Assembly (NCBI GenBank): GCA_943787295.1
Contig: CALSLW010000001.1
Span: 825,501-889,500 of the forward strand
Reading direction: 5' to 3'
Source of the DNA: an uncultured Flavobacteriaceae bacterium
GTDB taxonomy: Bacteria > Bacteroidota > Bacteroidia > Flavobacteriales > Flavobacteriaceae
Length of the DNA: 64,000 nucleotides
Part shown: positions 1-12,018 of the stretch, piece by piece
How the letters are laid out: every line of letters starts with the position of its first letter
How positions within the stretch are numbered: the first letter of the stretch is position 1
Made by a program: the position numbers and the translations under genes
The notes under the pieces: generated by a model
Told to the model about the DNA's origin: nothing
The model's database searches: none
The model's input: only the letters and a program-made list of their open reading frames with translations

Positions 1-1
1 C

Positions 2-2389
2 CTTCCAGAAGTAGGTGGTAAAAATGCCTCTTTAGGAGAGATGCTGAAAAATTTAACGCATCAAAACATTAACGTTCCTAGGGGTTATGCGGTAACAGTA
101 AGTGCCTTTAATGCTTTTATTGAAGAGAATAAACTTGAGAATAAGATCAATGCACTGATCAACGAAATAGACCTAAGTGATATTATTAGTCTTCGAAAAA
201 AAGGATCTGAAATTCGAAAAATAATTTCAAACGGACGTTTCCCAATACGCCTAGAAAAAGACATCCTAGAAGCGTACTATGCTCTTTCAGAAACTTATGA
301 ACAAGATGCGACAGACGTTGCAGTTCGTTCTTCGGCTACTGCCGAAGACTTACCAGAGGCCTCCTTTGCTGGTCAACAAGCGACATATTTGAATATTCGA
401 GGGGGAGAAATGCTTCTAACAGCCATTCGAAATTGCTTTGCCTCTCTTTATACAGATCGAGCAATATCTTATAGATCTTCTAGAGGTTTTGATCACTTTA
501 AAGTAAAATTATCTGTTTGCATTCAAAAAATGGTGCGTTCAGATATTGGCAGCTCAGGTGTCGCCTTTTCACTTGATACAGAAAGTGGATTTAAAGACAT
601 CATTCTTATCAATGGTGCTTATGGACTGGGCGAACTTGTTGTAGGAGGAGAAATTTCGCCAGATGAATTTTTAGTTTTCAAACCTACCTTAGACAAAGGA
701 TATAATGCCATTATTGAAAAAAAGTTAGGTAGCAAGACCCATAAATTAGTTTATGGAAACAAGCCCTTTGAAACAGTTAAAAAAGTACCTGTAGATTTAG
801 AAAAGACCAACACCTTTTGTCTCACAAATGAACAAGTCATTCAGCTGTCTAAATGGGTACAAAAGATTGAAAAGCATTACACCAATTTAAGAGGCTCGTG
901 GTGTCCTATGGACATTGAATGGGCAATTGATGGATTGACAAACGAACTCTTTATCGTACAAGCGCGTCCAGAGACCATTCATTCGCAGTTAGAAGGAGAA
1001 GAGAGTATAAAGGAATACACGATTGAAAATCCCGAAAAGTTAAAGGAAAATCTAGTTTTAGAAGGGGTAGCAGTTGGAGATAAAATTGGAAGTGGTCGGG
1101 TTAGAAAAATATTAACCCTCGACGGTAGAGATGGTAGTACTGATGAAACAGAGTTTAAAGAAGGAGAAGTTTTAGTCACTGAAATGACTGATCCAGATTG
1201 GGAGCCCCTTATGAAAAAAGCTGCCGCTATCGTTACAGAAAAAGGGGGAAGAACTTGTCATGCAGCCATTGTCGCACGTGAAATTGGAGTTCCTGCAATT
1301 GTAGGTTCACATTCGGCAACTTCGATATTAAAAAATGATCAAGAGGTAACAATAAGTTGTGCAGAAGGAAATATTGGTAAAATTTATAATGGTAAAATTG
1401 CCTATAAGCTTGAAGAGAAACAATACAAATCATTCCCAAAAACAGGAACCCCTGTAATGTTCAATATCGGCTCGCCAGAATTGGCCTTTCAATACCGAAA
1501 AATACCAAACAAGGGAGTTGGTTTAGCACGACAAGAATTTATCATCAATAATCACATTAAGGTCCATCCACTGGCATTGTTAAACCACCAAAATTTAAAT
1601 GACGCAAAATTAAGTAGTGCTATAGCAGAATTAATTTTAGGTTACCCTACAGAAAAAGATTACTTCATTGATAAGTTAGCTCAAGGAATCGCTAAAATTG
1701 CTGCAGCGTTTTACCCTAAAAAAGTCATTACAAGACTGTCAGACTTTAAATCGAATGAATATTTCAACCTGCTTGGAGGAAAATATTTTGAACCTAATGA
1801 AGAAAACCCAATGATAGGATGGCGTGGTGCCTCTCGCTATTATTCTGATGATTTTAAAGATGCTTTTGCATTAGAATGTAAGGCATTACTTAAAGTTCGT
1901 GAAGAATTTGGGTTAACTAATACCACCATTATGATTCCTTTTTGCAGAACACCAGAGGAACTAAAAAAGGTTTTGGATATCATGAAAAGTCATGGATTAG
2001 TTCGAGGAGAAAAAGGATTAGAAATTTATCTTATGGCAGAAATTCCTTCGAATGTCATACTAGCTAATCAATTTGCACCTATGATTGATGGCTTTTCGAT
2101 TGGGTCAAATGACTTAACACAGTTGACCTTAGGGCTTGACCGGGATTCTAGTTTGGTAGCACATCTTTATGATGAACGAAACACTGCGGTCAAAGAAATG
2201 ATAAAACTATTGATTAAAACAGCAAAAAAACATCAGGTTAAAGTAGGTATATGCGGACAGGGTCCATCTGACTTTCCAGACTTTACGGCATTTCTAGTTG
2301 AAGAAGGAATAGATACTATATCAGTGACTCCAGACTCTGTTTTAAAAACCCTAAAGATGATCAATACGATAGAAACCGCTAAAGGATAA
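2..2389 (+). CDS. ppsA: Phosphoenolpyruvate synthase, 5' end outside window
   Basis: Makes phosphoenolpyruvate from pyruvate and ATP (AMP and phosphate released), a cytoplasmic step of gluconeogenesis. The reading frame is already open at base 2, where residues LPEVGGKNASLGEML match the start of the pyruvate-phosphate dikinase ATP-binding domain, so roughly 15-20 N-terminal residues lie upstream; the ATG at 41 is internal. Order seen: ATP-grasp domain, swivelling phosphohistidine domain with GGRTCHAAIVARE (His about residue 407 counted from that ATG), and C-terminal TIM barrel with GICGQGPSD (Cys about 738). Total length fits the family (about 800). It is the only plus-strand gene before the minus-strand ribosomal/RNA polymerase block. 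A pyruvate,phosphate dikinase is less likely because the short PpsA architecture is present. Confidence 0.93.
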   Translation, partial: LPEVGGKNASLGEMLKNLTHQNINVPRGYAVTVSAFNAFIEENKLENKINALINEIDLSDIISLRKKGSEIRKIISNGRFPIRLEKDILEAYYALSETYEQDATDVAVRSSATAEDLPEASFAGQQATYLNIRGGEMLLTAIRNCFASLYTDRAISYRSSRGFDHFKVKLSVCIQKMVRSDIGSSGVAFSLDTESGFKDIILINGAYGLGELVVGGEISPDEFLVFKPTLDKGYNAIIEKKLGSKTHKLVYGNKPFETVKKVPVDLEKTNTFCLTNEQVIQLSKWVQKIEKHYTNLRGSWCPMDIEWAIDGLTNELFIVQARPETIHSQLEGEESIKEYTIENPEKLKENLVLEGVAVGDKIGSGRVRKILTLDGRDGSTDETEFKEGEVLVTEMTDPDWEPLMKKAAAIVTEKGGRTCHAAIVAREIGVPAIVGSHSATSILKNDQEVTISCAEGNIGKIYNGKIAYKLEEKQYKSFPKTGTPVMFNIGSPELAFQYRKIPNKGVGLARQEFIINNHIKVHPLALLNHQNLNDAKLSSAIAELILGYPTEKDYFIDKLAQGIAKIAAAFYPKKVITRLSDFKSNEYFNLLGGKYFEPNEENPMIGWRGASRYYSDDFKDAFALECKALLKVREEFGLTNTTIMIPFCRTPEELKKVLDIMKSHGLVRGEKGLEIYLMAEIPSNVILANQFAPMIDGFSIGSNDLTQLTLGLDRDSSLVAHLYDERNTAVKEMIKLLIKTAKKHQVKVGICGQGPSDFPDFTAFLVEEGIDTISVTPDSVLKTLKMINTIETAKG

Positions 2390-2403
2390 TCTTTGCATAA
2401 AAA

Positions 2404-2433
2404 AACATCCCCAACATTGTTGTTGGGGATGTT
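2404..2433 (-). terminator. Intrinsic terminator after rpoBC-DUF3467
   Basis: A perfect 13-bp stem (2404-2416 with 2421-2433) closes a 4-base loop. Read on the minus strand it is followed by a run of seven T, so it ends the long tuf-to-rpoC transcript just after the DUF3467 stop. On the plus strand no T-run follows, so it is a weaker stop for ppsA. Confidence 0.85.
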
Positions 2434-2436
2434 ATG

Positions 2437-2748
2437 TTAAGCTTCGCCTGTAGGGCCAAAGTTGAGCGGAATCTGCGGTTGCTCTTTCACGTTGATTTTC
2501 CCGTTAGCTTGTTCAAATCGCTGAATGTTATCACCTAATGCTTTGTGGAGGCGTTTTGCATGTTCTGGCGTTAGGATAATCCTTGACTTGACCTTTGCTT
2601 TAGGAGCACCGGGCATCAAAGCAATAAAATCAACAATAAATTCTGAGACAGAGTGATTGATGATCACGAGGTTACTGTAAGTCCCCTCTGCGGTCTTTTC
2701 ATCCAACTCAATGTTTATTTTTTGATCTTTAGCGGGTTGATCGCTCAT
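2437..2748 (-). CDS. DUF3467 domain protein, co-transcribed with rpoBC
   Basis: Small soluble protein of 103 residues, recognised as the DUF3467 family; the molecular function is unknown. No signal peptide or membrane segment is seen. The visible landmarks are a beta-rich middle (YSNLVIINHSVSEFIVDFI) and a charged helix with LTPEHAKRLHKAL. It starts 3 bases after the rpoC stop and is followed directly by a strong terminator, so it is the last gene of the RNA polymerase transcript. This position is shared, to my knowledge, by many Bacteroidota, which suggests a link to transcription or translation, but that is inference. Confidence 0.85.
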   Translation of the reverse strand: MSDQPAKDQKINIELDEKTAEGTYSNLVIINHSVSEFIVDFIALMPGAPKAKVKSRIILTPEHAKRLHKALGDNIQRFEQANGKINVKEQPQIPLNFGPTGEA

Positions 2749-2751
2749 GAC

Positions 2752-5700
2752 TTACAACTTAACTTTTTGTTCTGTTTCTTTGTCGATTAGCAAGCTAGTG
2801 TACTCGTCTTTTGATCCAACAATAACATCGTTGTATTCACGTAAACCAGTACCAGCGGGAATCTTGTGTCCTACAATTACGTTCTCTTTTAAGCCTTCTA
2901 GAGTATCTTCTTTTCCACTTACAGCCGCCTCGTTCAAGACTTTAGTAGTTTCCTGGAATGATGCTGCAGAAATAAATGACTTAGTCTGAAGCGATGCACG
3001 GGTAATCCCTTGCAGTTCTGGTGTAGCAGTTGCAGGTTGAGCATCACGTGCTACTACAACAGCTTTTCCTTCACGCTTCAAGTAAGAGTTTTCATCGCGT
3101 AATTCACGAGAAGTAATTACTTGACCAGCCTTTAAGTTTTCAGAGTCTCCAACTTCTTCCACTACTTTCTTACCATAGAGGTTGTCGTTTTCTTCGATGA
3201 AATCATATTTATGGGCCAACTGATTTTCTAACAATAGCGTATCTCCTGGATCGTTGATTTTCACCTTACGCATCATTTGACGTACAACTACCTCAAAGTG
3301 CTTGTCGTTGATTTTCACCCCTTGTAATCGATATACTTCTTGTACTTCGTTTACTAAGTATTGCTGTACTGCAGATGGGCCTTTGATTTTAAGAATATCT
3401 AATGGTGTGATTGAACCGTCTGATAAAGGCATTCCTGCTTTTACAAAGTCATTTTCTTGAACTAAGATTTGGTTCGATAATTTCACTAAGTATTTCTTGA
3501 TGTCACCAAATTTAGACTCAACAATGATTTCGCGGTTACCACGCTTGATTTTCCCGAAAGACACAACTCCGTCAATCTCAGATACAACTGCTGGGTTAGA
3601 AGGGTTACGCGCTTCAAATAATTCTGTTACACGTGGTAAACCTCCTGTAATATCTCCAGACTTAGCAGATTTACGAGGAATCTTCACTAAGATTTTTCCT
3701 TCTTTAATCTTCTCGTTGTCATCGACCATGATGTGAGCTCCAACGGGTAAGTTGTAAGAACGCAATACATTGCCTTTGTTATCTTGGATTAATAAAGTTG
3801 GAATTAACTTTTTGTTTCTAGATTCAGAAATTACTTTTTCTTGGAAACCAGTTTGTTCATCGATTTCTACTTGATAAGTAACTCCTTGCTCGATATTATC
3901 ATAAACGATTTTACCAGCAAATTCTGAAACGATTACCCCGTTAAATGGATCCCAAGAACAAACAGATTGTCCTTTCTTTAGAGTTGCTCCATTTTCAATA
4001 TTTAAGATAGAACCATAAGGAATGTTGTTCGTTGACAATATATTCTTAGTTTTCTTATCGATTAACTTTATTTCAGAAGTTCGAGAGATCACGATGTTTA
4101 CTTCGTTCCCTTCTTGATCTTGCCCTTTAACAGTTTTAAGATCTTCGATTTCTGCTACCCCATCAAATTTAGTAATGAGTTGGTTTTCTTCTGAAATGTT
4201 TCCTGCTACCCCACCAACGTGGAAAGTACGCAAGGTTAACTGTGTACCAGGTTCTCCAATAGATTGCGCTGCAACTACACCTACGGCTTCTCCTTTTTGA
4301 ACCATTTTACCGGTAGCAAGGTTACGACCATAACAAGAAGCACAGATACCGCGTTTCGCTTCACAAGTCAATGGTGAGCGAACTTCGACAGACTCAATTG
4401 GCATATCGTCAATAGAATCTGCTACTAGATCTAGGATCTCGTGTCCAGCTTCAACAACAACCTCTCCAGTTCGTGGATTAACGATGTCTTCTAATGCGAC
4501 ACGCCCGCGGATACGATCAGATAGTTTTTCAACGATCTCTTCGTTTTTACGCAATGGTTTAACGGTCACACCACGTAAGGTACCACAGTCAACTGTATTA
4601 ATAATCACATCTTGAGATACATCTACTAAACGACGGGTTAAGTAACCAGCATCTGCCGTTTTTAATGCGGTATCTGCTAATCCTTTACGTGCACCGTGAG
4701 TTGAGATAAAGTATTCAAGAATTGAAAGTCCTTCTTTAAAGTTAGAAAGAATAGGGTTTTCAATGATTTCCCCACCTCCAGCAGTTGATTTCTTTGGCTT
4801 AGCCATCAAACCACGCATACCGGTTAACTGACGAATCTGTTCTTTCGATCCACGTGCTCCAGAATCTAACATCATATATACTGAGTTAAATCCTTGTTGG
4901 TCTTCGCTAATTCGTTTCATGGCCAAAGAGGTCAAGTGTGAGTTAGTCGACGTCCACACGTCAATGATCTGGTTATAACGTTCGTTATTGGTGATTAATC
5001 CCATGTTGTAGTTGCCCATAATCCCATCTACCTTTTTATTGGCATCGTCGATTAATGGTAACTTTTCTGGTGGGATAATAATATCTCCTAAACTAAAGGA
5101 TAGTCCCCCTTTAAAGGCGAAACCGTATCCCATGCTTTTGATTTTATCTAAAAACTCAGCTGTTTCTGGAACGCTAGTAACTTTTAAGATTTGGCCAATG
5201 ATATCACGTAAGTTCTTCTTGGTTAATACTTCGTTAAAGTAACCTGCTTTTTCTGGGACAACTTCGTTAAAGAGAACACGTCCTACCGTAGTATCAATGA
5301 TTTGGTATTCTAACGCACCTTCTTCGTTCAATACTTTTGTGCGAATCTTGATGGTTGCATTCAAATCAACACGTTTCTCATTATAAGCGATATGTACTTC
5401 TTCTACAGAATAGAAAGTAAGTCCTTCACCTTTAACCACAAGATCTTTTGTAGACTTGCGCGCTTTAGTCATATAATAAAGTCCCAAGACCATATCCTGA
5501 GAAGGTACCGTTACTGGTGATCCATTCGCAGGGTTTAAGATATTGTGAGAAGCTAACATTAATAGTTGTGCTTCAAGGATTGCTTCTGGTCCTAAAGGTA
5601 AGTGAACCGCCATTTGATCCCCGTCAAAGTCGGCGTTGAATGCCGTACATACTAGTGGGTGTAATTGGATCGCTTTTCCTTCTATTAATTTAGGTTGGAA

Positions 5701-7059
5701 AGCTTGAATTCCTAGACGGTGTAATGTGGGGGCCCTGTTCAATAGTACAGGGTGTCCTTTCAATACATTTTCTAAGATGTCCCAAACAACCGGTTCTTTG
5801 CGGTCGATAATTTTCTTTGCAGATTTTACCGTTTTTACGATCCCACGCTCGATTAACTTACGGGTGATAAACGGCTTGTAAAGCTCTGCTGCCATATCTT
5901 TAGGAAGACCACATTCAAATAATTTTAATTCTGGTCCTACAACAATTACAGAACGTGCAGAATAGTCAACACGTTTTCCTAATAAGTTTTGACGAAAACG
6001 TCCTTGCTTTCCTTTTAAGGAATCAGATAATGATTTAAGCGGACGGTTAGAGTCAGTTTTTACTGCAGATGATTTACGGGTGTTATCAAATAATGAATCG
6101 ACAGATTCTTGTAACATACGTTTTTCATTACGCAAGATTACCTCTGGTGCTTTGATTTCGACCAAACGCTTTAAACGATTGTTACGAATAATCACACGAC
6201 GGTAAAGATCATTTAAATCTGAGGTAGCAAAACGACCTCCATCTAAAGGAACTAAAGGACGTAATTCTGGTGGAATTACAGGAATCACCTTCATGATCAT
6301 CCATTCTGGACGATTTTCTTTACGGGTATTCGCATCTTTTAATGCTTCAACAACTTGAAGACGCTTTAAGGCTTCGGTCTTACGTTGCTTAGAAGTTTCG
6401 TTATTTGCTTTGTGACGCAATTCATAAGAAAGTCCTTCTAAGTCAATACGGGACAGCAATTCGATCAAACACTCTGCTCCCATTTTAGCGATAAACTTGT
6501 TTGGATCGCTATCATCGAGGTATTGATTATCGTCTGGAAGACCTTCCATCACGTTTAGGTATTCTTCTTCTGTCAAGAAGTCCATTTTTTGCAATGACTC
6601 TCCTTCTTCGTTTACTGCAAGACCAGCTTGAATTACAACATAACGCTCATAATAGATGATCATGTCAAGTTTCTTAGAAGGAAGACCTAAAAGGTATCCA
6701 ATCTTGTTTGGTAAAGAACGGAAGTACCAGATGTGTGCTACAGGAACAACTAAGTTAATGTGCCCTACACGATCTCGACGTACTTTCTTTTCAGTAACCT
6801 CTACCCCACAACGGTCACAAACGATTCCTTTATAACGGATACGCTTGTATTTTCCGCAGGCACATTCAAAGTCTTTTACAGGACCAAAGATGCGCTCGCA
6901 AAATAAACCGTCACGTTCTGGTTTGTGGGTTCTATAGTTAATGGTTTCTGGTTTTAACACCTCACCACGTGAATTTCCTAGAATAACTTCTGGAGAAGAA
7001 AGTCCGATGGAAATTTTATTGAATTTTTTTTGGGTTACATTTTCGCTATTTCTTGCCAT
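2752..7059 (-). CDS. rpoC: DNA-directed RNA polymerase subunit beta'
   Basis: Largest catalytic subunit of RNA polymerase. At 1435 residues it is complete. The N-terminal zinc-ribbon cysteines (CACGKYKR...CDRCG, about residues 64-85), the catalytic Mg-binding motif [12 protein letters not shown] (about 473-484), the second zinc site ([19 protein letters not shown]) and the C-terminal beta'-tail are all present. Like other Bacteroidota it has the single-polypeptide arrangement, without the cyanobacterial split. It lies 42 bases after rpoB and 3 bases before the DUF3467 gene on one minus-strand transcript. Confidence 0.98.
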   Translation of the reverse strand: MARNSENVTQKKFNKISIGLSSPEVILGNSRGEVLKPETINYRTHKPERDGLFCERIFGPVKDFECACGKYKRIRYKGIVCDRCGVEVTEKKVRRDRVGHINLVVPVAHIWYFRSLPNKIGYLLGLPSKKLDMIIYYERYVVIQAGLAVNEEGESLQKMDFLTEEEYLNVMEGLPDDNQYLDDSDPNKFIAKMGAECLIELLSRIDLEGLSYELRHKANNETSKQRKTEALKRLQVVEALKDANTRKENRPEWMIMKVIPVIPPELRPLVPLDGGRFATSDLNDLYRRVIIRNNRLKRLVEIKAPEVILRNEKRMLQESVDSLFDNTRKSSAVKTDSNRPLKSLSDSLKGKQGRFRQNLLGKRVDYSARSVIVVGPELKLFECGLPKDMAAELYKPFITRKLIERGIVKTVKSAKKIIDRKEPVVWDILENVLKGHPVLLNRAPTLHRLGIQAFQPKLIEGKAIQLHPLVCTAFNADFDGDQMAVHLPLGPEAILEAQLLMLASHNILNPANGSPVTVPSQDMVLGLYYMTKARKSTKDLVVKGEGLTFYSVEEVHIAYNEKRVDLNATIKIRTKVLNEEGALEYQIIDTTVGRVLFNEVVPEKAGYFNEVLTKKNLRDIIGQILKVTSVPETAEFLDKIKSMGYGFAFKGGLSFSLGDIIIPPEKLPLIDDANKKVDGIMGNYNMGLITNNERYNQIIDVWTSTNSHLTSLAMKRISEDQQGFNSVYMMLDSGARGSKEQIRQLTGMRGLMAKPKKSTAGGGEIIENPILSNFKEGLSILEYFISTHGARKGLADTALKTADAGYLTRRLVDVSQDVIINTVDCGTLRGVTVKPLRKNEEIVEKLSDRIRGRVALEDIVNPRTGEVVVEAGHEILDLVADSIDDMPIESVEVRSPLTCEAKRGICASCYGRNLATGKMVQKGEAVGVVAAQSIGEPGTQLTLRTFHVGGVAGNISEENQLITKFDGVAEIEDLKTVKGQDQEGNEVNIVISRTSEIKLIDKKTKNILSTNNIPYGSILNIENGATLKKGQSVCSWDPFNGVIVSEFAGKIVYDNIEQGVTYQVEIDEQTGFQEKVISESRNKKLIPTLLIQDNKGNVLRSYNLPVGAHIMVDDNEKIKEGKILVKIPRKSAKSGDITGGLPRVTELFEARNPSNPAVVSEIDGVVSFGKIKRGNREIIVESKFGDIKKYLVKLSNQILVQENDFVKAGMPLSDGSITPLDILKIKGPSAVQQYLVNEVQEVYRLQGVKINDKHFEVVVRQMMRKVKINDPGDTLLLENQLAHKYDFIEENDNLYGKKVVEEVGDSENLKAGQVITSRELRDENSYLKREGKAVVVARDAQPATATPELQGITRASLQTKSFISAASFQETTKVLNEAAVSGKEDTLEGLKENVIVGHKIPAGTGLREYNDVIVGSKDEYTSLLIDKETEQKVKL

Positions 7060-7101
7060 AACTAATGTTCTTTTTGGTTGTTGTTTATGAAATTTCCTTG
7101 A

Positions 7102-10100
7102 TTATTCTTCTAAGCGAATGTCTAATCCTAGTCCTTTCAATTCATGCATCAATACGTTAAAGGATTCTGGTAAGCCAGGTTCTGGCAATGTTTCTCCTTT
7201 TACGATTGACTCGTATGTTTTGGCGCGTCCAATCACATCATCTGATTTGACGGTTAAGATTTCCTGTAAGGTGCTCGATGCTCCATAAGCTTCAAGTGCC
7301 CATACTTCCATCTCTCCAAAACGTTGTCCACCAAATTGTGCTTTACCTCCTAACGGCTGTTGCGTAATAAGAGAGTAAGGCCCAATAGATCTAGAGTGCA
7401 TTTTGTCATCTACCATGTGTCCTAATTTCAACATATAGATTACCCCTACCGTTGCCGGTTGGTCAAAGCGTTCTCCAGTTCCTCCATCATAGAGGTAAGT
7501 ATGTCCGTATTGTGGAATTCCAGCTTTTGCCGTTAGGTCGTCGATCTCTGCTGCACTTGCACCATCAAAAATTGGTGTTGCATATTTTTCGCCGAGTTCT
7601 AATCCAACCCATCCTAATACAGTTTCATATATCTGCCCAATGTTCATTCGCGATGGTACCCCTAGTGGGTTCAACACGATGTCTACTGGTGTTCCATCTT
7701 CTAAGAATGGCATATCTTCATGACGAACGATACGTGCAACAATACCTTTGTTCCCGTGACGTCCCGCCATTTTATCTCCTACTTTAAGCTTACGCTTTTT
7801 AGCGATATATACTTTTGCTAAACGCTTGATTCCAGCAGGTAGTTCATCTCCTACACTAATGGTAAACTTCTCACGACGTAAGGCCCCTTGTAAATCGTTT
7901 TCTTTGATTTTATAATTGTGAATCAAATCAGCGATTAAACGGTTGGTTTCGTCTGTCGTAGTCCATGTCCCTCTAGTAAGGTGAGTGTAGTCATCTACTT
8001 TAGATAACATTTTTAAGGTGTACTTTTTCCCTTTTGGAAGAACTTCTTCTCCTAAGTCATTTTGTACTCCTTGACATGTTTTTCCATTTACGATAGAGAA
8101 TAACTTCTCTACCATAATTCCGCGAAGCTCTTCAAACTTCACATCATAGCTTTCTTCTAATGCTTCTAACTCTGCCTTATCCTGGTTGCGCTTGCGCTTA
8201 TCCTTAACAGAACGGGTAAAGAGTTTTTTATCAATAACCACCCCACGCAATGATGGTGGTGCTTTTAATGAAGCATCTTTTACATCCCCCGCTTTGTCAC
8301 CAAAGATGGCACGTAATAGTTTCTCTTCTGGGGTTGGATCAGATTCTCCTTTAGGAGTAATTTTACCAATTAAGATATCACCAGGGTTAACTTCTGCCCC
8401 GATACGAATCATACCAAATTCATCTAAGTCCTTCGTCGCTTCTTCGCTTACGTTAGGGATGTCATTGGTTAATTCTTCTGCTCCTAATTTTGTGTCGCGA
8501 ACATCTAAAGAGTATTCGTCAATGTGGATAGAAGTAAAGATATCTTCGCGAACTACTTTTTCTGAGATCACGATAGCATCCTCAAAGTTATACCCTTTCC
8601 AAGGCATAAAGGCTACTTTCATGTTTCGCCCTAAAGCTAATTCTCCATCTTGTGTAGCATAACCTTGACATAAAACTTGTCCTTTTGTCACCTTATCGCC
8701 TTTGCGAACGATTGGCTTAAGGTTGATACAAGTTCCTTGGTTGGTTTTTCTAAACTTGATTAAGTTATACGACTTTGTATCACTATCAAAGCGCACTTTT
8801 TCTTCAAGTTCTGAATAGCTGTAACGTATGGTGATTTTTTGTGCATCAACATATTCTACAACTCCGTCTCCTTCTGCATTAATTAATACACGAGAATCAG
8901 ACGCTACTTGACGTTCAAGACCAGTTCCTACAATAGGAGATTCTGGGCGTAAAAGTGGTACTGCCTGACGCATCATGTTTGATCCCATCAAGGCACGGTT
9001 TGCATCATCGTGTTCCAAGAAAGGAATTAATGAAGCCGAGATAGAAGCGATCTGGTTAGGTGCTACATCTGTATAATGCACTTGAGTTGGATCAACTACT
9101 GGATAATCTGCTTCTTCACGAGCAATGATTTTATCCTCGGTGATTTTCCCCTTTTTATCAAAAGGAATATTCGCTTGAGCGATTAATTTGTCTTCTTCCT
9201 CTTCTGCACTTAAGTAGATAGGGTTTTCAAGATCGATTTTCCCATCGGTTACTTTGCGATAAGGTGTTTCGATAAATCCAAGGTTGTTCACTTTGGCAAA
9301 AACACTTAAAGAAGAGATTAAACCAATGTTTGGTCCTTCTGGTGTTTCAATAGGACATAAACGTCCGTAGTGTGTGTAGTGTACATCTCGCACCTCAAAT
9401 CCTGCGCGCTCTCTTGATAAACCTCCAGGTCCAAGAGCCGATAGACGACGCTTGTGGGTAATCTCTGCTAATGGATTGGTTTGATCCATGAATTGAGATA
9501 GCTGGTTTGTTCCAAAGAAAGTATTGATCACAGAAGATAAGGTCTTCGCATTAATCAAATCGATCGGAGTAAAGACTTCGTTATCTCGCACATTCATACG
9601 CTCGCGGATGGTTCTAGCCATACGGGCTAAACCAACACCAAACTGAGAAGATAATTGTTCTCCTACTGTACGAACACGACGGTTAGATAAGTGATCGATA
9701 TCATCGATCTCTGCTTTAGAGTTGATCAATTCGATTAAGTACTTGATAATGGTGATAATATCTTGTTTGGTTAAGACTTGCTTGTCCATTTCGATATCGT
9801 TCCCCAATTTCTTGTTCATTCTATAACGTCCTACCTCACCTAGGTTGTAACGTTGATCAGAGAAGAATAATTTATCAATGATACCACGTGCAGTTTCCTC
9901 ATCTGGCGGTTCTGCATTACGCAATTGTCGATAGATATGTTCTACCGCTTCTTTTTCAGAGTTGGTAGGATCTTTTTGAAGGGTGTTGTGGATAATGGCA
10001 TAGTCAGACATATGCGCATCTTCTTTGTGTAGAAGAATTGTTTTTACACTAGCTTCAAGAATCTCTTCGATATGGTCTTTTTCTATAACAGTGTCACGGT

Positions 10101-10914
10101 CAATAATGATCTCGTTACGCTCGATAGAAATTACTTCTCCTGTATCTTCATCAACGAAGTCTTCATGCCATGTGTTTAATACACGCGCGGCTAACTTTCG
10201 TCCGATAACTTTTTTTAATCCCGTTTTAGAAACTTTCACTTCTTCTGCAAGGTCAAAGATTTCTAGAATATCTTTATCACGCTCATATCCAATGGCACGG
10301 AATAAAGTGGTTACAGGTAATTTTTTCTTACGGTCAATGTAAGCGTACATCACATTGTTGATGTCTGTAGCAAATTCTATCCATGAACCTTTAAATGGTA
10401 TAACTCTTGCCGAGTAGAGTTTGGTACCATTAGCATGAAAAGATTGACCAAAGAATACCCCTGGCGAACGGTGTAACTGTGATACCACGATGCGTTCTGC
10501 ACCATTGATCACAAATGTTCCACTAGGAGTCATATATGGGATAGTCCCTAAGAACACATCTTGAACGATGGTTTCAAAATCTTCGTGTTCTGGGTCTGTA
10601 CAATACAATTTTAAACGTGCTTTTAAAGGCACAGAGTATGTTAAACCACGTTCGATACATTCTTGTATGCTGTAGCGTGGCGGGTCGACAAAGTAATCGA
10701 GGAATTCTAAAACAAATTGATTACGGGTGTCTGTAATAGGGAAGTTTTCTTTGAAAGTGTTGAATAAACCTTCTTCTGCACGTTCTGCAGATTTAGTTTC
10801 CAACTGAAAGAAATCTTGGAAGGACTTGATTTGAATATCAAGAAAATCTGGATAATTGGGGGTGTGTTTTGCGGAAGCAAAACTAAGACGGGTTTGTTGT
10901 GTTGTTTTCGGCAT
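7102..10914 (-). CDS. rpoB: DNA-directed RNA polymerase subunit beta
   Basis: Second-largest core subunit of RNA polymerase, 1270 residues. Family landmarks are visible: the rifampicin-pocket region around [34 protein letters not shown], the conserved motif [12 protein letters not shown] (about residue 1041) that contacts nucleic acid, and the C-terminal [23 protein letters not shown] clamp segment. Pocket residues match the rifampicin-sensitive consensus as far as can be judged by eye. The gene follows rplL with a 123-base gap that holds a strong hairpin, which probably reduces read-through into rpoB relative to the ribosomal genes. Confidence 0.98.
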   Translation of the reverse strand: MPKTTQQTRLSFASAKHTPNYPDFLDIQIKSFQDFFQLETKSAERAEEGLFNTFKENFPITDTRNQFVLEFLDYFVDPPRYSIQECIERGLTYSVPLKARLKLYCTDPEHEDFETIVQDVFLGTIPYMTPSGTFVINGAERIVVSQLHRSPGVFFGQSFHANGTKLYSARVIPFKGSWIEFATDINNVMYAYIDRKKKLPVTTLFRAIGYERDKDILEIFDLAEEVKVSKTGLKKVIGRKLAARVLNTWHEDFVDEDTGEVISIERNEIIIDRDTVIEKDHIEEILEASVKTILLHKEDAHMSDYAIIHNTLQKDPTNSEKEAVEHIYRQLRNAEPPDEETARGIIDKLFFSDQRYNLGEVGRYRMNKKLGNDIEMDKQVLTKQDIITIIKYLIELINSKAEIDDIDHLSNRRVRTVGEQLSSQFGVGLARMARTIRERMNVRDNEVFTPIDLINAKTLSSVINTFFGTNQLSQFMDQTNPLAEITHKRRLSALGPGGLSRERAGFEVRDVHYTHYGRLCPIETPEGPNIGLISSLSVFAKVNNLGFIETPYRKVTDGKIDLENPIYLSAEEEEDKLIAQANIPFDKKGKITEDKIIAREEADYPVVDPTQVHYTDVAPNQIASISASLIPFLEHDDANRALMGSNMMRQAVPLLRPESPIVGTGLERQVASDSRVLINAEGDGVVEYVDAQKITIRYSYSELEEKVRFDSDTKSYNLIKFRKTNQGTCINLKPIVRKGDKVTKGQVLCQGYATQDGELALGRNMKVAFMPWKGYNFEDAIVISEKVVREDIFTSIHIDEYSLDVRDTKLGAEELTNDIPNVSEEATKDLDEFGMIRIGAEVNPGDILIGKITPKGESDPTPEEKLLRAIFGDKAGDVKDASLKAPPSLRGVVIDKKLFTRSVKDKRKRNQDKAELEALEESYDVKFEELRGIMVEKLFSIVNGKTCQGVQNDLGEEVLPKGKKYTLKMLSKVDDYTHLTRGTWTTTDETNRLIADLIHNYKIKENDLQGALRREKFTISVGDELPAGIKRLAKVYIAKKRKLKVGDKMAGRHGNKGIVARIVRHEDMPFLEDGTPVDIVLNPLGVPSRMNIGQIYETVLGWVGLELGEKYATPIFDGASAAEIDDLTAKAGIPQYGHTYLYDGGTGERFDQPATVGVIYMLKLGHMVDDKMHSRSIGPYSLITQQPLGGKAQFGGQRFGEMEVWALEAYGASSTLQEILTVKSDDVIGRAKTYESIVKGETLPEPGLPESFNVLMHELKGLGLDIRLEE

Positions 10915-10978
10915 CGGTACTTTTTTATAACGGGTTAAAAAGCAAACTCAGAAATGGGGGGTTTTTAAACGGAAAAAG

Positions 10979-11014
10979 GGTTATGGTCTTTGACGTGAGC
11001 CAAAGACCATAACC
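10979..11014 (-). terminator. rplL-rpoB intergenic hairpin, likely attenuator
   Basis: A perfect 14-bp stem (10979-10992 with 11001-11014) closes an 8-base loop between the rplL stop and the rpoB start. On the minus strand it is followed by a short, interrupted T-tract (C-C-C then TTTTT), so termination is probably partial. E. coli has a functional attenuator at the same operon position. It could also be an RNase processing site. Confidence 0.7.
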
Positions 11015-11037
11015 TATTTCAATGGGATGGGGAAGAA

Positions 11038-11412
11038 CTACTTAAGTTCAACCTCAGCACCAGCTTCTTCTAAAGAAGATTTTAATCCTTCTGCTTCGTC
11101 TTTAGCAACACCTTCTTTAACAGGTGAAGGAGCTCCATCAACTAATTCTTTAGCTTCTTTTAAGCCAAGACCAGTTAATTCTTTAACGAGTTTTACAACA
11201 GCAAGTTTAGAAGCACCAGCTGATTTAAGAATAACATCAAAATCTGTTTTCTCTTCAGCAGCTTCTCCACCACCAGCGGCAGGACCAGCAACAGCAACAG
11301 CGGCTGCAGCAGGCTCAATACCATACTCTTCTTTTAAAATGTCAGCTAATTCGTTAACTTCTTTTACAGTTAAATTTACTAGTTGTTCTGCGAAATCTTT
11401 TAAATCTGCCAT
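11038..11412 (-). CDS. rplL: 50S ribosomal protein L7/L12 (bL12)
   Basis: Stalk protein of the large ribosomal subunit that recruits translational GTPases. It is 124 residues long, with an N-terminal dimerisation helix ([18 protein letters not shown]), an Ala/Gly-rich hinge (about residues 34-52, [15 protein letters not shown]), and the C-terminal globular domain including [15 protein letters not shown]. It follows rplJ by 69 bases, the classic L10-L12 pair, and is expected to be translated in excess (several copies per ribosome). Confidence 0.98.
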   Translation of the reverse strand: MADLKDFAEQLVNLTVKEVNELADILKEEYGIEPAAAAVAVAGPAAGGGEAAEEKTDFDVILKSAGASKLAVVKLVKELTGLGLKEAKELVDGAPSPVKEGVAKDEAEGLKSSLEEAGAEVELK

Positions 11413-11481
11413 GATTTAAGTTTTTAAAATTAAATTAAATAATTATTTAGTTGAGTGCGTACACAAATTTGTTACCAGGGC

Positions 11482-11997
11482 TTAACGCTCTGATAAAGTT
11501 TTTAAAATTCCAGCCAATTGTCCTCCACTAGACTGAAGTCCAGAGATAACATTTTTGGCAGGAGATTGTAAAAGGGTAATAATCTCTCCAATGAGTTCTT
11601 CTTTGGACTTGATTGCCACAAGGGTATCAATTTGATCGTCCCCGATATAAACTGACTCTTCAATGAAGGCTCCTTTTAAAATCGGCTTATCCGATTTTTT
11701 ACGGAAATCTTTGATCAGTTTTGCAGGTCCGTTTCCAGTTTCAGAAAACATTAAGGAAGTATTCCCTTTTAATACTTGAGATAATTCGCCAAAGTCTTTA
11801 TCTGATGCTTCCATTGCTTTTTCAAGCAAGGTGTTTTTTACAACAGAAAGACGAATGCCGGCCTTAAAACAAGCTCGTCTCAGGTCTGAAGTTGTTGCGG
11901 CGTCTAATCCAGCAATATCGGTTAGATAAAGTGTTTTAGCTTCTGCTAACTCAGCCGTGAGCGTTTCAATTACTTGCGATTTTTCTTCTCTTGTCAT
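11482..11997 (-). CDS. rplJ: 50S ribosomal protein L10 (uL10)
   Basis: Base of the ribosomal stalk; binds 23S rRNA and carries L7/L12 dimers on its C-terminal helix. The 171-residue product starts MTREEKSQVIETLTAEL and contains the conserved rRNA-binding segment LRRACFKAGIRLSVVKNTLLEKA. Length is normal for the family. The gene begins 21 bases after the rplA stop. L10 often represses its own operon, but no leader structure could be assigned in this short gap. Confidence 0.97.
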   Translation of the reverse strand: MTREEKSQVIETLTAELAEAKTLYLTDIAGLDAATTSDLRRACFKAGIRLSVVKNTLLEKAMEASDKDFGELSQVLKGNTSLMFSETGNGPAKLIKDFRKKSDKPILKGAFIEESVYIGDDQIDTLVAIKSKEELIGEIITLLQSPAKNVISGLQSSGGQLAGILKTLSER

Positions 11998-12018
11998 TAC
12001 GAATACGTTTTAAAAATC

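Noticed and set aside
8186-8662. 158-codon plus-strand frame inside rpoB
   Set aside because: Antisense shadow of a highly conserved gene, no start context, no homology recognised.
11027-11419. 130-codon plus-strand frame opposite rplL
   Set aside because: Shadow produced by the Ala-rich hinge codons of rplL.
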